Origin: Roseicyclus persicicus
Lineage (GTDB): Bacteria; Pseudomonadota; Alphaproteobacteria; Rhodobacterales; Rhodobacteraceae
Direction of reading: 5' to 3'
NCBI RefSeq assembly: GCF_012395815.1
Contig: NZ_JAAZQQ010000002.1
Location: 248,001 to 312,000, forward strand
Length of the DNA: 64,000 nucleotides
Position 1 is the first letter of the stretch. The number at the start of each line of letters is the position of its first letter. Shown in pieces: positions 50,975 to 59,687 of the stretch. A model generated the notes under the pieces. The model made no database searches, was not told the DNA's origin, and worked only from the letters and a program-made list of their open reading frames with translations. The position numbers and the translations under genes were made by a program.

Positions 50975-52174
50975 ATGGTGAACGCCCCCTCGGCGCGGCT
51001 TCGGGCACGTCCTTGCCGCGCGGGGACCGCCGGTCTATCGTTTCGGCAACACGGGCCCGCCGCCGTCTGGTCCGACCTGACCGGAGACGGACAGCTGGCT
51101 GAACAAGCGATCCTCCATATCGGGATGCACAAGACCGGATCGAGCACGATCCAGGGCGCGTTGGCACGGGCCGGGGCCGGACCCGGCTGGCGCTATGTCT
51201 GGCAGGGGTCGCCGAACGGGTCGTTCTGGGTCAAGGCCGTCCTCGATGGAGAGGCAGGCGGGCATCACACCCTTCCCTTCCCGCCCGCCGAAGCGCGCGC
51301 GCGGTTCATCGAGGCCTTCCGCCTGGTCGCCGAACGCCGCGCCATCTTCTCCGGCGAAACCATGTCGACGCTGTCCGCACCGCGGGTGGCAACGATCGTC
51401 GAAATCCTGCAGGCCGCGGACCTGGCCGTCGCGGCGATCGGCTATGTCCGTCCCATCCAGTCCTACATCGACAGCAGCTTCCAGCAGCGCCTGAAGGGGG
51501 GGCGTGTCGCGCTCGCCGACGCGGTGCGTCCGAAGGCCATAGCCTATGACCAGCGCTTCGGCGTGTGGGACGCGGCGCTGGGGCAGGCGGCCGTGACCTT
51601 GGTGCCCTTCGAGCGCCAGCGCTTTCCGGGCGGCTCGGTCCTCGGCGACATCGCTGCCCGGCTTTCGCTGGGGCCGATTCAAGATCCCGCCTCGCACGCG
51701 AATACCGGGCTCAGCGCCGAGGCGGTGCGTCTGCTCTGGATCTGGCGGCAACGCCAGCCTCGGAAGGGGCAGGGCGATGAGCACCGCATCCGCCTCCTGC
51801 AGACGCTGGAAGGGCCGGGCTTCGTGCTGGCCAACCGGGTCGTCGACCCGTTTCGCGCCACGATCCGGGCTCAGGCGGAGTGGGTGGAGCGGCGCACGGG
51901 ATGGCGGATGCCGACCGATCCCCCCGAGGATCAACCCCACGCCGTCGGCGCCGAGGCGGACTTCCTGACCCTTGCGCCGGACACCCTGGACTGGCTCGGG
52001 GCGCAGACGGGTGTGGCCCCGGCGCAGATGAAGGACGACCCGGACGCCGTCGCCGCGGCCATGGCGGTGTTGGGCCGCCAACCGCCCGGGCAAGGCGCGT
52101 CCGCGCTCGGCAAGGCGAGCCGGGCCCTCGGAGCCCGGATCTGGCCCTGGTCGCGCTCGGGGCGCCGCGTCTGA
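50975..52174 (+). CDS. Sulfotransferase-like protein
   Basis: 399-residue protein with the 5'-phosphosulfate-binding loop of PAPS sulfotransferases: AILHIGMHKTGSSTIQ at about 45-60. GYVRPIQSYIDSSFQQRL near residue 160 fits the 3'-phosphate-binding segment. The remainder is divergent and the acceptor unknown; polysaccharide or envelope sugar is possible. The ATG at 50975 gives ~40 residues before the loop; no later ATG or GTG keeps the loop, though a CTG near 51095 would. Its PAPS could come from the divergent fusion enzyme. Confidence 0.78.
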   Translation: MVNAPSARLRARPCRAGTAGLSFRQHGPAAVWSDLTGDGQLAEQAILHIGMHKTGSSTIQGALARAGAGPGWRYVWQGSPNGSFWVKAVLDGEAGGHHTLPFPPAEARARFIEAFRLVAERRAIFSGETMSTLSAPRVATIVEILQAADLAVAAIGYVRPIQSYIDSSFQQRLKGGRVALADAVRPKAIAYDQRFGVWDAALGQAAVTLVPFERQRFPGGSVLGDIAARLSLGPIQDPASHANTGLSAEAVRLLWIWRQRQPRKGQGDEHRIRLLQTLEGPGFVLANRVVDPFRATIRAQAEWVERRTGWRMPTDPPEDQPHAVGAEADFLTLAPDTLDWLGAQTGVAPAQMKDDPDAVAAAMAVLGRQPPGQGASALGKASRALGARIWPWSRSGRRV

Positions 52175-52181
52175 AGCCGGT

Positions 52182-53177
52182 CTATCTCACGGTGTCCAGC
52201 GGGGCCGCGGCGGCAACCTCGGCCGCCGGTTCGGCCTCGTGCTCGGCCAGCCACTTCTCGGCGTCGAGCGCGGCCATGCAGCCCATGCCGGCGCTGGTGA
52301 CGGCCTGCCGGTAGACGTGGTCGGTCAGGTCGCCCGCGGCGAAGACGCCGGGGATGCTGGTGCGCGTCGTGCCCGGCTCGACCTTGACGTAGCCGCCGTT
52401 GTGCAGCTCCAGCTGGTCCTTCACCAGGTCGCTGGCGGGCGCATGGCCGATGGCCACGAAGAAGCCCTTGCAGGGCACCTCGGTGATCGCGCCGGTCTCG
52501 ACGTGGCGCGCGCGCACGGCCTCGACCCCGCGCGGGTTGTCGCCGCCCACCACCTCGGCGATCTCGTGGTTCCACAGGATCTCGACCTTGGGGTTCTTGA
52601 ACAGGCGGTCCTGCATGATCTTTTCCGCCCGGAGCGAGTCGCGCCGGTGGATCAGCGTCACCTTGGACGCGAAGTTGGTCAGGAACAGCGCCTCTTCCAC
52701 GGCGGTGTTGCCGCCGCCGACCACGACGATCTCCTGCCCGCGGTAGAAGAACCCGTCGCAGGTCGCGCAGGCCGACACGCCGAAGCCCTTGAAATGCTCC
52801 TCCGACGGCAGGCCCAGCCACTTCGCCTGCGCCCCCGTCGCCAGGATCACCGCGTCGGCGGTGTAGGTCGTGCCACTGTCGCCCTTGGCCACGAAGGGCC
52901 GCCGCGACAGGTCGAGCGACTGGATGTGGTCCGAGATGATCTCGCAGCCCATCTCCTTGGCGTGGTGCTCCATGCGCACCATCAGGTCGGGGCCCATGAC
53001 GGTGGCGTCGCCCGGCCAGTTCTCGACATCCGTGGTGATGGTCAGCTGCCCGCCGGGCTGGATTCCCTGCACCAGGATCGGGTTCAGCATGGCCCGCGAG
53101 GCGTAGACGCCCGCCGTGTAGCCGGCCGGGCCCGACCCGATGATGAGCAGCCGGGTGTGGCGGTTTCCGTCGGTCAT
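52182..53177 (-). CDS. trxB: Thioredoxin-disulfide reductase
   Basis: 331-residue FAD enzyme that reduces thioredoxin with NADPH. FAD motif [18 protein letters not shown] at 13-29, redox CATC at 137-140 in [15 protein letters not shown] motif [16 protein letters not shown], and the final FAD motif [23 protein letters not shown]. It has a short Ala/Glu C-terminal extension. The ATG has AGGAGGGACACG upstream. Divergent from an Lrp-type regulator, an association I recall from related genomes. Confidence 0.97.
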   Translation of the reverse strand: MTDGNRHTRLLIIGSGPAGYTAGVYASRAMLNPILVQGIQPGGQLTITTDVENWPGDATVMGPDLMVRMEHHAKEMGCEIISDHIQSLDLSRRPFVAKGDSGTTYTADAVILATGAQAKWLGLPSEEHFKGFGVSACATCDGFFYRGQEIVVVGGGNTAVEEALFLTNFASKVTLIHRRDSLRAEKIMQDRLFKNPKVEILWNHEIAEVVGGDNPRGVEAVRARHVETGAITEVPCKGFFVAIGHAPASDLVKDQLELHNGGYVKVEPGTTRTSIPGVFAAGDLTDHVYRQAVTSAGMGCMAALDAEKWLAEHEAEPAAEVAAAAPLDTVR

Positions 53178-53302
53178 CGTGTCCCTCCTTCGATGGTCCG
53201 GGCCCGGGCAGGCGGGCGGCGGTTGCCTTCCGGATATATTTCCGGCAAGCCCCGGGTGAAAGCCCTGCGGCACGGGGTTGCACGCCGGGCTGGAATGTTC
53301 CA

Positions 53303-53326
53303 TTTATTGCGCGGGTGCGAAATAAA
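53303..53326. promoter_or_regulatory. A/T-rich palindrome in the trxB/lrp gap
   Basis: TTTATT, 12 bases, AATAAA. It is the only A/T-rich palindrome in the 209-base divergent gap and could be an Lrp/AsnC-type operator, possibly autoregulatory. Confidence 0.4.
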
Positions 53327-53345
53327 GTTGCGCGAGCAGGAGTGC

Positions 53346-53368
53346 CGCGGTTTGAATCGCAAACCGCG
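53346..53368. promoter_or_regulatory. GC-rich inverted repeat just before lrp
   Basis: CGCGGTTTG, five bases, CAAACCGCG, ending 19 bases before the regulator's ATG. It may be an operator or a 5' leader hairpin. Confidence 0.4.
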
Positions 53369-53386
53369 CGAGGGGGACCGGACCAG

Positions 53387-53887
53387 ATGCCACAGACCAA
53401 GCTCGACCCGATCGATCGCAAGATCCTTGCCGAGCTGCAGGACGACGGCCGCATGACCAACGTCGAGCTGGCCAAGCGAGTCGGCATCTCGGCGCCGCCC
53501 TGCCTGCGCCGCGTGCGCACGCTGGAGGAAGCGGGCTACATCCGCGGCTACCACGCCGACGTCGACCCGCGGATGCTGGGCTTCGAGGTGCAGGTCTTCG
53601 CCATGGTCGGGCTGCACAGCCAGGCCGAGGCCGACCTGCTGGCCTTCGAGGACCGCTGCCGGGCCTGGCCGCTCGTGCGCGAGTGCCACATGCTGAACGG
53701 CGAGATCGACTTCATCCTGAAATGCGTCGCGCCGGACCTGTCGACCTTCCAGAGCTTCCTGACCGGCCAGCTGACCGCCGCGCCGAACGTGGCCAGCGTG
53801 CGCACCTCGCTGGTGATCCGCCCGTCCAAGGACACGCCCGGCGTGCCCTTCGACGTGATGGAAGAGCGGCTGAACCAGACCGCCTGA
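53387..53887 (+). CDS. Lrp/AsnC family transcriptional regulator
   Basis: 166-residue regulator. The N-terminal helix-turn-helix (LDPIDRKILAELQDDGRMTNVELAKRVGISAPPCLRRVRTLEEAGYIRGY) and C-terminal RAM ligand-binding domain (VFAMVGLHSQAEADLLAFEDRC... LNGEIDFILKCVA) are both complete. Effector and targets unknown; its place opposite trxB suggests redox or amino-acid control. The ATG at 53387 gives the family N-terminus. Twenty bases separate it from the TPR-sulfotransferase gene. Confidence 0.92.
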   Translation: MPQTKLDPIDRKILAELQDDGRMTNVELAKRVGISAPPCLRRVRTLEEAGYIRGYHADVDPRMLGFEVQVFAMVGLHSQAEADLLAFEDRCRAWPLVRECHMLNGEIDFILKCVAPDLSTFQSFLTGQLTAAPNVASVRTSLVIRPSKDTPGVPFDVMEERLNQTA

Positions 53888-53907
53888 ACCGCCGGGGGGA
53901 CCGCGCG

Positions 53908-55953
53908 ATGCCGCCTGCCGCGGGCAGCCTGACCGAGCGTTACCAGCAGGCGCTGACGCTGGCCGCGCAAGGCGACCGGGCCGGCGCCCTGTCGATCCTC
54001 GCGGCACTGCGGCTGGCCCGGCCCGACAGCCCGGAAATCCTGTTCCAGATCGGCCGGCTGGAGGCCGCCGGGGGGCGTGCGGACGCCGCCGAGGCCGCGC
54101 TCCGGGCGGCGCTGGCGCTCAGGCCGAAGGAGCCCGCGATCTGGCATGTGCTGCACCTTGTGCTGACCGGCGACGCCCGGCGGCGGCTGGAGCGGGACGC
54201 GGCGAAGGCGCGGGTGACGCTGGGCTCCGAGGCCGACTGCGCGCCGGTCTACGCGGCCCTCAAGGCGGGCAACCCCGACCGCGCCGAGGCGCTGGCGCTG
54301 GCGCTGGTCAAGGCCGCGCCCGAGGCCGCCTGGCCCGCGCTGGCGCTGGGCGAGGCGCGTATGGCGCGGGGGGCCTGGGGCGGGGCGCTCGGGCCGCTCG
54401 ACAAGGCGGTGGAACGCGCGCCGGACCTGCCCCGCGCCCGCGCCGCGCTGGGCGAGACGCTGCTGCAGCTGGAGCTGTTCGCCCGGGCCGAGCCGCTGCT
54501 GGCGGAACTGGCCGAGGGGCGCAGGCCCGCGAAACTGCCACTTGCCCGCCTCCTGCGCCGCACGCTCCGCCCCGAGGATGCCGCGCCGCTCCTCCAGCGG
54601 GCGGTCGCGGAGGCCCCGCAGGACCGCGCACTGCACGAGGAGCTGGCGCTGGCGCTGGCCGATCTGGGGCAGGGCGAGCCCGCCCGCGCCGCCGCCCGCA
54701 AGGCCGCCACCGGCGGTGCCCGGCTGCACCTGATGCGCCGCGTCGCCGACGGGTTGCAGGGCGCGGGCGCCATCGCCGAGGCCGAGGCGACCATCGACGC
54801 CGCGCTGGCCGAACGCCCCCGCGACGCGGGCCTCCTGACCCACCGGGCGCAGTACCGGCAATCGGCGGGCGACCTTGCCGGTGCCGAGGCCGACCTGCAG
54901 GCGGCCATCGCCGCCGACCCCGACGCCGCCGAGGCGTATCGCGCCTATGTCAACGGCCGCACCATCGCTGCGGGCGATCCCGTCGCGGCGCAGATTGCCG
55001 CGCGCCTCGCCCGCCCCGACCTGCCGCGCGCCGCCCGCCGGGTGCTCCACTTCGCCGCCGCCAAGGCCGCGCTCGACCGCAAGGCGCCCGACGCCTTCAC
55101 CCATCTCCACACCGCCAACCGCCTGACCGCCGAGGCCTTTCCCTACGGCTTCGACGCCGACCTCGCCGAGGCCCGCCGCCTCGTCGCCGACTGGCAGACG
55201 CTGAAAGGCTGGGCGCCCGAGGGCCCGGCCGACCCGGTGCTGTTCGTCACGGGCCTGCCGCGCTCGGGCACCACGCTGGTGGAAACCATCCTGGCCGCCC
55301 ACCCGGCCGTGACGGCGGGGGGCGAGCTGCCCTTCCTGTCGCGCGCCATGGCGCCGGCGCTGGAGCGGCTGCGGGCGGGGCAGGGGGACGCCGCCGGCTT
55401 CGCCGAGGCCGGGCGCCGCTACCTGCGCGCGGCCCGGCGGCGGACGGGGACGGACGGCATCTTCACCGACAAGGCGATCTCGACCTTTTCCCGCGTCGGC
55501 CATGTGGTCACCGCCTTGCCCGGCGCGCGCGTCGTCATCCTGCGCCGCGACCCGCGCGACGTGGGCCTGTCGCTCTACCGCAACCTGTTTCCCGAGGGGC
55601 TGCACCGCTACGCCTACGACCTGGCCGCGATGGGGCGCTACATCCGGCTGCACGATGCGCTGGTGGCGTTCTGGGCGCAGGCGCTGCCCGACCGGGTGCA
55701 TGTCATCGACTACGAGGCGCTGACGGCGGACCCCGGGCCGCAGATCCGGGCGCTGGTGGACTTCTGCGGTCTGCCCTGGGACGACGCCTGCCTTGCGCCC
55801 GAGCGGGCCGAGCGGCGGGTCGAGACGCTCAGCTTCGCACAGGTCCGCGCGCCCATCGGGCGGCAGGCGGTGGCGGGCTGGCGGCGGCACGAGGCGGAGC
55901 TTGCGCCGCTGATCCGGGCGCTGGAGGAGACGCGGATCGACCTCGGTGCCTGA
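53908..55953 (+). CDS. TPR-repeat sulfotransferase
   Basis: 681-residue protein. Residues 5-~400 are helical TPR-like repeats (ERYQQALTLAAQGDRAGALSILAALRLARPDSPEILFQIGRLEAAGG; further units to residue 350). From about 440 a sulfotransferase domain has GLPRSGTT (449-456) for the 5'-phosphosulfate and VVILRRDPRDVGLSLYRNLF for the 3'-phosphate. The layout matches the widespread TPR-sulfotransferase group (Pfam Sulfotransfer_3 type); in plants similar folds sulfate protein tyrosines, but the bacterial acceptor is unknown. It is probably co-transcribed with the Lrp gene and has a terminator. Confidence 0.88.
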   Translation: MPPAAGSLTERYQQALTLAAQGDRAGALSILAALRLARPDSPEILFQIGRLEAAGGRADAAEAALRAALALRPKEPAIWHVLHLVLTGDARRRLERDAAKARVTLGSEADCAPVYAALKAGNPDRAEALALALVKAAPEAAWPALALGEARMARGAWGGALGPLDKAVERAPDLPRARAALGETLLQLELFARAEPLLAELAEGRRPAKLPLARLLRRTLRPEDAAPLLQRAVAEAPQDRALHEELALALADLGQGEPARAAARKAATGGARLHLMRRVADGLQGAGAIAEAEATIDAALAERPRDAGLLTHRAQYRQSAGDLAGAEADLQAAIAADPDAAEAYRAYVNGRTIAAGDPVAAQIAARLARPDLPRAARRVLHFAAAKAALDRKAPDAFTHLHTANRLTAEAFPYGFDADLAEARRLVADWQTLKGWAPEGPADPVLFVTGLPRSGTTLVETILAAHPAVTAGGELPFLSRAMAPALERLRAGQGDAAGFAEAGRRYLRAARRRTGTDGIFTDKAISTFSRVGHVVTALPGARVVILRRDPRDVGLSLYRNLFPEGLHRYAYDLAAMGRYIRLHDALVAFWAQALPDRVHVIDYEALTADPGPQIRALVDFCGLPWDDACLAPERAERRVETLSFAQVRAPIGRQAVAGWRRHEAELAPLIRALEETRIDLGA

Positions 55954-55966
55954 CGCCCCGAAATAG

Positions 55967-55993
55967 AAAAGGCGGCCGTTCTGGCCGCCCTTC
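55967..55993. terminator. Terminator after the TPR-sulfotransferase gene
   Basis: GGCGGCC, loop GTTCT, GGCCGCC, with AAAA before and CTTCT after. Perfect seven-base stem 18 bases after the stop. It may also stop transcripts of the small gene on the other strand. Confidence 0.75.
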
Positions 55994-56030
55994 TGCAAGC
56001 ATCCGCGATCTGTCGCGTGTCCGGCCCGCC

Positions 56031-56162
56031 TTATCCGGCGGCCTTGACCGGCGCCGGCTTCGCCGCCCGCCGCTTGGCCCGTTTCGCCCGGGACCAGGGC
56101 ATCTCGACCTGTTCCTTCTTGGCCTCTTCCAGAACCGCCTTCATCCAGCGCCGCGTCTTCAT
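56031..56162 (-). CDS. Small basic protein, 43 residues, conserved in Rhodobacterales
   Basis: 43 residues: KTRRWMKAVLEEAKKEQVEMPWSRAKRAKRRAAKPAP and a short end. The KTRRWMK start, the MPW motif and the very basic tail agree with small proteins I remember from many Rhodobacterales genomes. AGGACGAGGCAG stands before the ATG, a convincing ribosome site. Function unknown; the charge suggests RNA or DNA contact. It is monocistronic, convergent with the TPR-sulfotransferase gene. Confidence 0.75.
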   Translation of the reverse strand: MKTRRWMKAVLEEAKKEQVEMPWSRAKRAKRRAAKPAPVKAAG

Positions 56163-56458
56163 CTGCCTCGTCCTTTTTGCCGTGTTGTTTCTGGTGCCTG
56201 CCCGCTTCCGGGCTTGAACAGAACCTGCACCGGCTTTCCGGCAGGGATACGGCAAAACCCTCAACGCCCGGTAAATTCTCGCGGCGTTTTTGTGGCAGGG
56301 GGCGGGGCGATCCCGGGCCTGTTTCCTTGGGTTTTCCGAAAATCCGCGCGACCGGCGCGGGCGGATTGGGGCAAGTCCGGGGCATCTGTCGCCCTGCCCG
56401 TGCCCAGATCGGGAATGTCGGGGAACAATTCGGGCCGAACCGCCCGATTTTCCACGCC
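56163..56458. other. Intergenic region upstream of the small basic protein
   Basis: About 296 bases between two leftward genes. No reading frame here looks genuine on either strand. GCCCGCTTCCGGGC at about 56198 is a short hairpin, and the A/T-richer part near 56256-56292 may hold the small gene's promoter, but no hexamers are convincing. Confidence 0.5.
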
Positions 56459-57226
56459 TCAGAGACGAATCACGGAGATCAGCCGGCCGTAATCCGCCTC
56501 GCCCCGGTGGACCGACCGGCGGTAGGAATAATAGCGCGCCGCCTCGGCATAGGTGCAGGCCCGCGTCCATTCCGCGCCCGCCACGCCGGCCGCGCGCAGC
56601 CGCATCAGCCCGTAGCCCGGCAGGTCGAACAGGTATTTCCCGTCGACCCCGTTCACGAAGTAGCGGCCGTTGGCCGGATCGGCGTCGAGGAAGCGCTCGA
56701 AGAACTCCTGCCCGACCTCGTAGTTGCGCTGGCTGATCGTCGGCCCGATCACGGCGTGGATGCGCCCGCGGTCGGCGCCCGCGGCCACCATCGTCTCCAC
56801 CGTCGCCTCGAGCACCCCGTCGAGCGCCCCGCGCCAGCCGGCATGGGCGGCGGCGACCACCCCCGCCTCGCGGTCGGCGAACAGCACCGGCTGGCAATCG
56901 GCGGTCAGCACCGCGATGGCCAGCCCCGGCGTGGTCGTGACGATGGCATCCGCCCGCGGCCTGTCGCCCGGCGCGGCGTCCAGCGTCACGGCGGTCGCGG
57001 AATGGACCTGGTGCACCGTGACCAGCCTGTCGCCCGGAACGCCCATCGCGTCGGCCACCCGGTCGCGGTTCATCGCCACGATCTCGGCCTGGTCGGACGA
57101 TCCGCCGCCGCAGTTCAGCCCCTCGAAGATGCCCGAGGACGCACCGCCGCGCCGGCCGAAGAAGCCGTGGCGCACGCCGTCGAGGAGCGGCGAGGTCTGG
57201 ATGTCGAGGGTCAGCGTCACGGTCAT
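56459..57226 (-). CDS. pgeF: Peptidoglycan editing factor PgeF (YfiH, multicopper-type)
   Basis: 255-residue protein of the DUF152/laccase-domain family. GFFGRRGGASSGIFEGLNCGGGSSD, TVHQVHSATAV, LTADCQPVLFAD and VAAAHAGWRGALDGV hold the conserved His/Cys metal site; IGPTISQRNYEVG follows. In E. coli YfiH prevents wrong amino-acid use in cell-wall precursors; older annotation calls it polyphenol oxidase. It overlaps the midA gene by four bases in a conserved lgt-midA-pgeF operon. Confidence 0.92.
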   Translation of the reverse strand: MTVTLTLDIQTSPLLDGVRHGFFGRRGGASSGIFEGLNCGGGSSDQAEIVAMNRDRVADAMGVPGDRLVTVHQVHSATAVTLDAAPGDRPRADAIVTTTPGLAIAVLTADCQPVLFADREAGVVAAAHAGWRGALDGVLEATVETMVAAGADRGRIHAVIGPTISQRNYEVGQEFFERFLDADPANGRYFVNGVDGKYLFDLPGYGLMRLRAAGVAGAEWTRACTYAEAARYYSYRRSVHRGEADYGRLISVIRL

Positions 57227-58299
57227 GGGGGGCCGGGGTCAAGGGCGGGGGGCAGCGGGCCACCCGGCGGCGTCAGGGCGAGCACGCGGAAAAGGTGGCC
57301 CATCTCGTCGGGGTGCGTCAACCGCCTGTGGGCGGCGACATGGGCGTCGAGCGCGGGGCCGGCCAGCCCGCGGGCGAGCGCCTGCGCCCGCTGCGTGATC
57401 CCCAGGCGTTCGAGAAACACGCCCTGCGGGGTCAGCGCGCTGGCCCGCGCCGGCGCGGCGGCCCGGGCGAGGGGGGCAAAGGCGACATGCGCGGTCAGGT
57501 CGGCCTGCCCCGGTGTTTCGAGGGGATCGACGGGCACGTGGGCCCGGAGCGCCTGGAAGGTGTCGCCACGGCTCTCCCAGCCGCCGTAGTCGACGATCAG
57601 CGCGGCGCCGCCATGGGCCGCGATCCGCCGCCCGATCTCGCCCGCGATGGCCTCGGCCGGCGCGCAGGTCTCGACGATCTGGCCCTCGGTCACGCTGGCC
57701 GCCCTGTGGGCCAGCATCGCCACCGGGGCCGGCGGCGCCAGGCCCCAGACCAGCCGGCCGCCGTCCGCGCCGATCATCCGCTCGGACCAGTCGGCGCCGC
57801 GGGCCTTCAGGAACTGGCGGATGGGCAGGGCGTCGAAGAACTCGTTGGCGATCAGGAACAGCGGCCCGTCGGGCAGGTCGGCCACGCTGTCGTGAAATCT
57901 CGGCGCATGGGCGGCCAGCCGATCGGCCTGCGCTGCCCTGAGCGTCGGCGAGGCCTCGACAAGGTGCAGCCGCAGCGCCGCGTGGAAGCCCGGCACGCCC
58001 CGCGTCGCCCGAAGCGCATCGGCCATCAGCGTGCCGCGCCCGGGCCCCAGCTCCGCCAGCACGACCTGCGCCGGCGCGCCCTGATCCATCCAGACCTGCG
58101 CGAGCCAGAGGCCGACGAGTTCCCCGAACATCTGGCTGATCTCGGGGGCGGTGATGAAGTCGCCCCCGGCCCCCAGCGGATCACGGGTGGCGTAGTAGCC
58201 GTGCGCCGGGTGCAGCAGGCAGTCCGCCATGTAGTCGGCCACCGTCATCGGCCCGGTCCGGGCGATGCGGGCGAGGAGCCGGTCCTTCAGCGCCGTCAT
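57223..58299 (-). CDS. SAM-dependent methyltransferase, MidA/NDUFAF7 family
   Basis: 358-residue class I methyltransferase (COG1565). [44 protein letters not shown] is the family N-terminus, [17 protein letters not shown] the SAM loop, and [13 protein letters not shown] and [22 protein letters not shown] are conserved. The human homologue methylates a complex I arginine; the bacterial target is unproven. Overlaps of four bases at each end tie it to lgt and pgeF. Confidence 0.93.
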   Translation of the reverse strand: MTALKDRLLARIARTGPMTVADYMADCLLHPAHGYYATRDPLGAGGDFITAPEISQMFGELVGLWLAQVWMDQGAPAQVVLAELGPGRGTLMADALRATRGVPGFHAALRLHLVEASPTLRAAQADRLAAHAPRFHDSVADLPDGPLFLIANEFFDALPIRQFLKARGADWSERMIGADGGRLVWGLAPPAPVAMLAHRAASVTEGQIVETCAPAEAIAGEIGRRIAAHGGAALIVDYGGWESRGDTFQALRAHVPVDPLETPGQADLTAHVAFAPLARAAAPARASALTPQGVFLERLGITQRAQALARGLAGPALDAHVAAHRRLTHPDEMGHLFRVLALTPPGGPLPPALDPGPP

Positions 58300-59207
58300 G
58301 CCGCGCGCCGCCGCGTCACCACGAGCCAGAGCCCCAGCGCGATCATCGGCAGCGACAGGAGCTGGCCCATGGTCAGGCCGAGGGACGGCGACAGGGCGAG
58401 GGCGAAGCCGACCGGGTTGTCCGGCCCCACGAACTGCGCGTCCGGCTGGCGGACAAACTCCACGGCGAAGCGGGCGAGGCCGTAGATCGTGAAGAACATC
58501 CCCGTCAGCGCCCCCGGCGTTTTCAGCCAGCCGCGCGCCCAGGCCAGCCACAGGAGCACGGCGCCCATCAGGAGCCCTTCGAGCCCCGCCTGGTAGAGCT
58601 GCGAGGGGTGGCGCGCGCACATCTCGCCGAGGTCGGTCATCACGATGCCCACCGGCCCGCGGCAGGCCTGCGCCGCCTCGCCCGGGAAGATCACGCCCCA
58701 GGGCAGGTCGGTCGGCCGGCCCCAGAGCTCGGCGTTGACGAAATTGGCGAGCCGCCCGAGGCCGAGGCCGATGGCCACCACCATCGCCATGGCGTCGGCC
58801 ACCTGCAGCGGCGGGATGCGGTTCATGCGGCAGAAGAGGAAGGCCGCCACCGCGACCCCGATCAGACCGCCGTGAAACGCCATGCCGCCCTGCCAGATCC
58901 GCAGGATCTCGGCGGGGTTCTGCAGGTAGTAGCCGGGCTGGTAGAACAGCACGAAGCCCAGCCGCCCGCCGAGGATGACGCCCAGCACCACCGCCGTCAG
59001 CAGGCCCTCGACCTGTTCGGGGCGCATCGGCGCGCTGTCGCCGGGCCAGAGGGCGGGGCGCTTGACCGCCTGCACGATGAGCCACCACCCCGCGACGAGC
59101 CCCGCGATATAGGCCACCGCGTACCAGCGCAGGGCGAACTGGAAGTTGCCGATGGTGAGGGTGAAGATCTCGGGGCTGAGATCGGGAAAGGGGATGGCGA
59201 AGGGCAT
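58296..59207 (-). CDS. lgt: Prolipoprotein diacylglyceryl transferase
   Basis: 303-residue inner-membrane enzyme, first step of lipoprotein maturation: transfer of diacylglycerol to the lipobox cysteine. About seven helices are predicted. [15 protein letters not shown] contains the essential His-Gly-Gly; [24 protein letters not shown] is the Lgt signature with its essential Arg and Asn; [14 protein letters not shown] is conserved. Start assigned to [11 protein letters not shown]; the upstream alternative lacks a ribosome site. It overlaps midA by four bases. Confidence 0.96.
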   Translation of the reverse strand: MPFAIPFPDLSPEIFTLTIGNFQFALRWYAVAYIAGLVAGWWLIVQAVKRPALWPGDSAPMRPEQVEGLLTAVVLGVILGGRLGFVLFYQPGYYLQNPAEILRIWQGGMAFHGGLIGVAVAAFLFCRMNRIPPLQVADAMAMVVAIGLGLGRLANFVNAELWGRPTDLPWGVIFPGEAAQACRGPVGIVMTDLGEMCARHPSQLYQAGLEGLLMGAVLLWLAWARGWLKTPGALTGMFFTIYGLARFAVEFVRQPDAQFVGPDNPVGFALALSPSLGLTMGQLLSLPMIALGLWLVVTRRRAA

Positions 59208-59325
59208 GGCTCGGGTCCGGCATCGGTCGGTCGCGGCCATGGGTGGGCGGGGCCTGCGGCGAAGTCAACCTTGATCCGGGCCGGTGCGGGGGCCATATCC
59301 GGTCCGACAGCCGAGGAGCCAGCCC

Positions 59326-59574
59326 ATGCAGACGCGCAACAAGATCATGGAAGACATCAGCCAGCTGATGACCAACGCGATGGGCGTGGCGCAGGGCGCC
59401 AAGCAAGAGGCCGAGACGGCGATGAAGTCCATGATGGACCGCTGGCTCGCCGACCGCGATTTCGTGACCCGCGACGAGTTCGAGGCGGTCCGCGCCATGG
59501 CCCAGAAGGCCCGCGAGGAGAACGAGGCCCTGAAGGCACGCCTCGCGGCGCTGGAGGGCAAGACGGGGGCGTGA
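59326..59574 (+). CDS. ubiK: UbiK-type accessory factor (BMFP family)
   Basis: 82-residue helical protein: MQTRNKIMEDISQLMTNAMGVAQ, then an Ala/Glu segment and a C-terminal coiled coil (MAQKAREENEALKARLAALEGK). It matches the COG2960 family, in which E. coli UbiK helps aerobic ubiquinone synthesis through UbiJ and membrane association. The start is behind GAGGAGCC. Divergent from lgt, as often seen in alphaproteobacteria. Confidence 0.9.
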   Translation: MQTRNKIMEDISQLMTNAMGVAQGAKQEAETAMKSMMDRWLADRDFVTRDEFEAVRAMAQKAREENEALKARLAALEGKTGA

Positions 59575-59687
59575 CGGGGTAGGGTGCGCCCGAGGCTTGC
59601 GCCGGCGCCCTACTTTCGTCCCGGGTTTTTCCCGAGCGTTCCCAGATCTGTCGGCAGTCCTGCGTGCGGTTTCGTACGGAGGTGCCC

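Noticed and set aside
53683..53907. N-terminal extension of the TPR-sulfotransferase into the Lrp gene
   Set aside because: It would overlap the Lrp coding region almost entirely, and its translation is low-complexity Arg/Pro.
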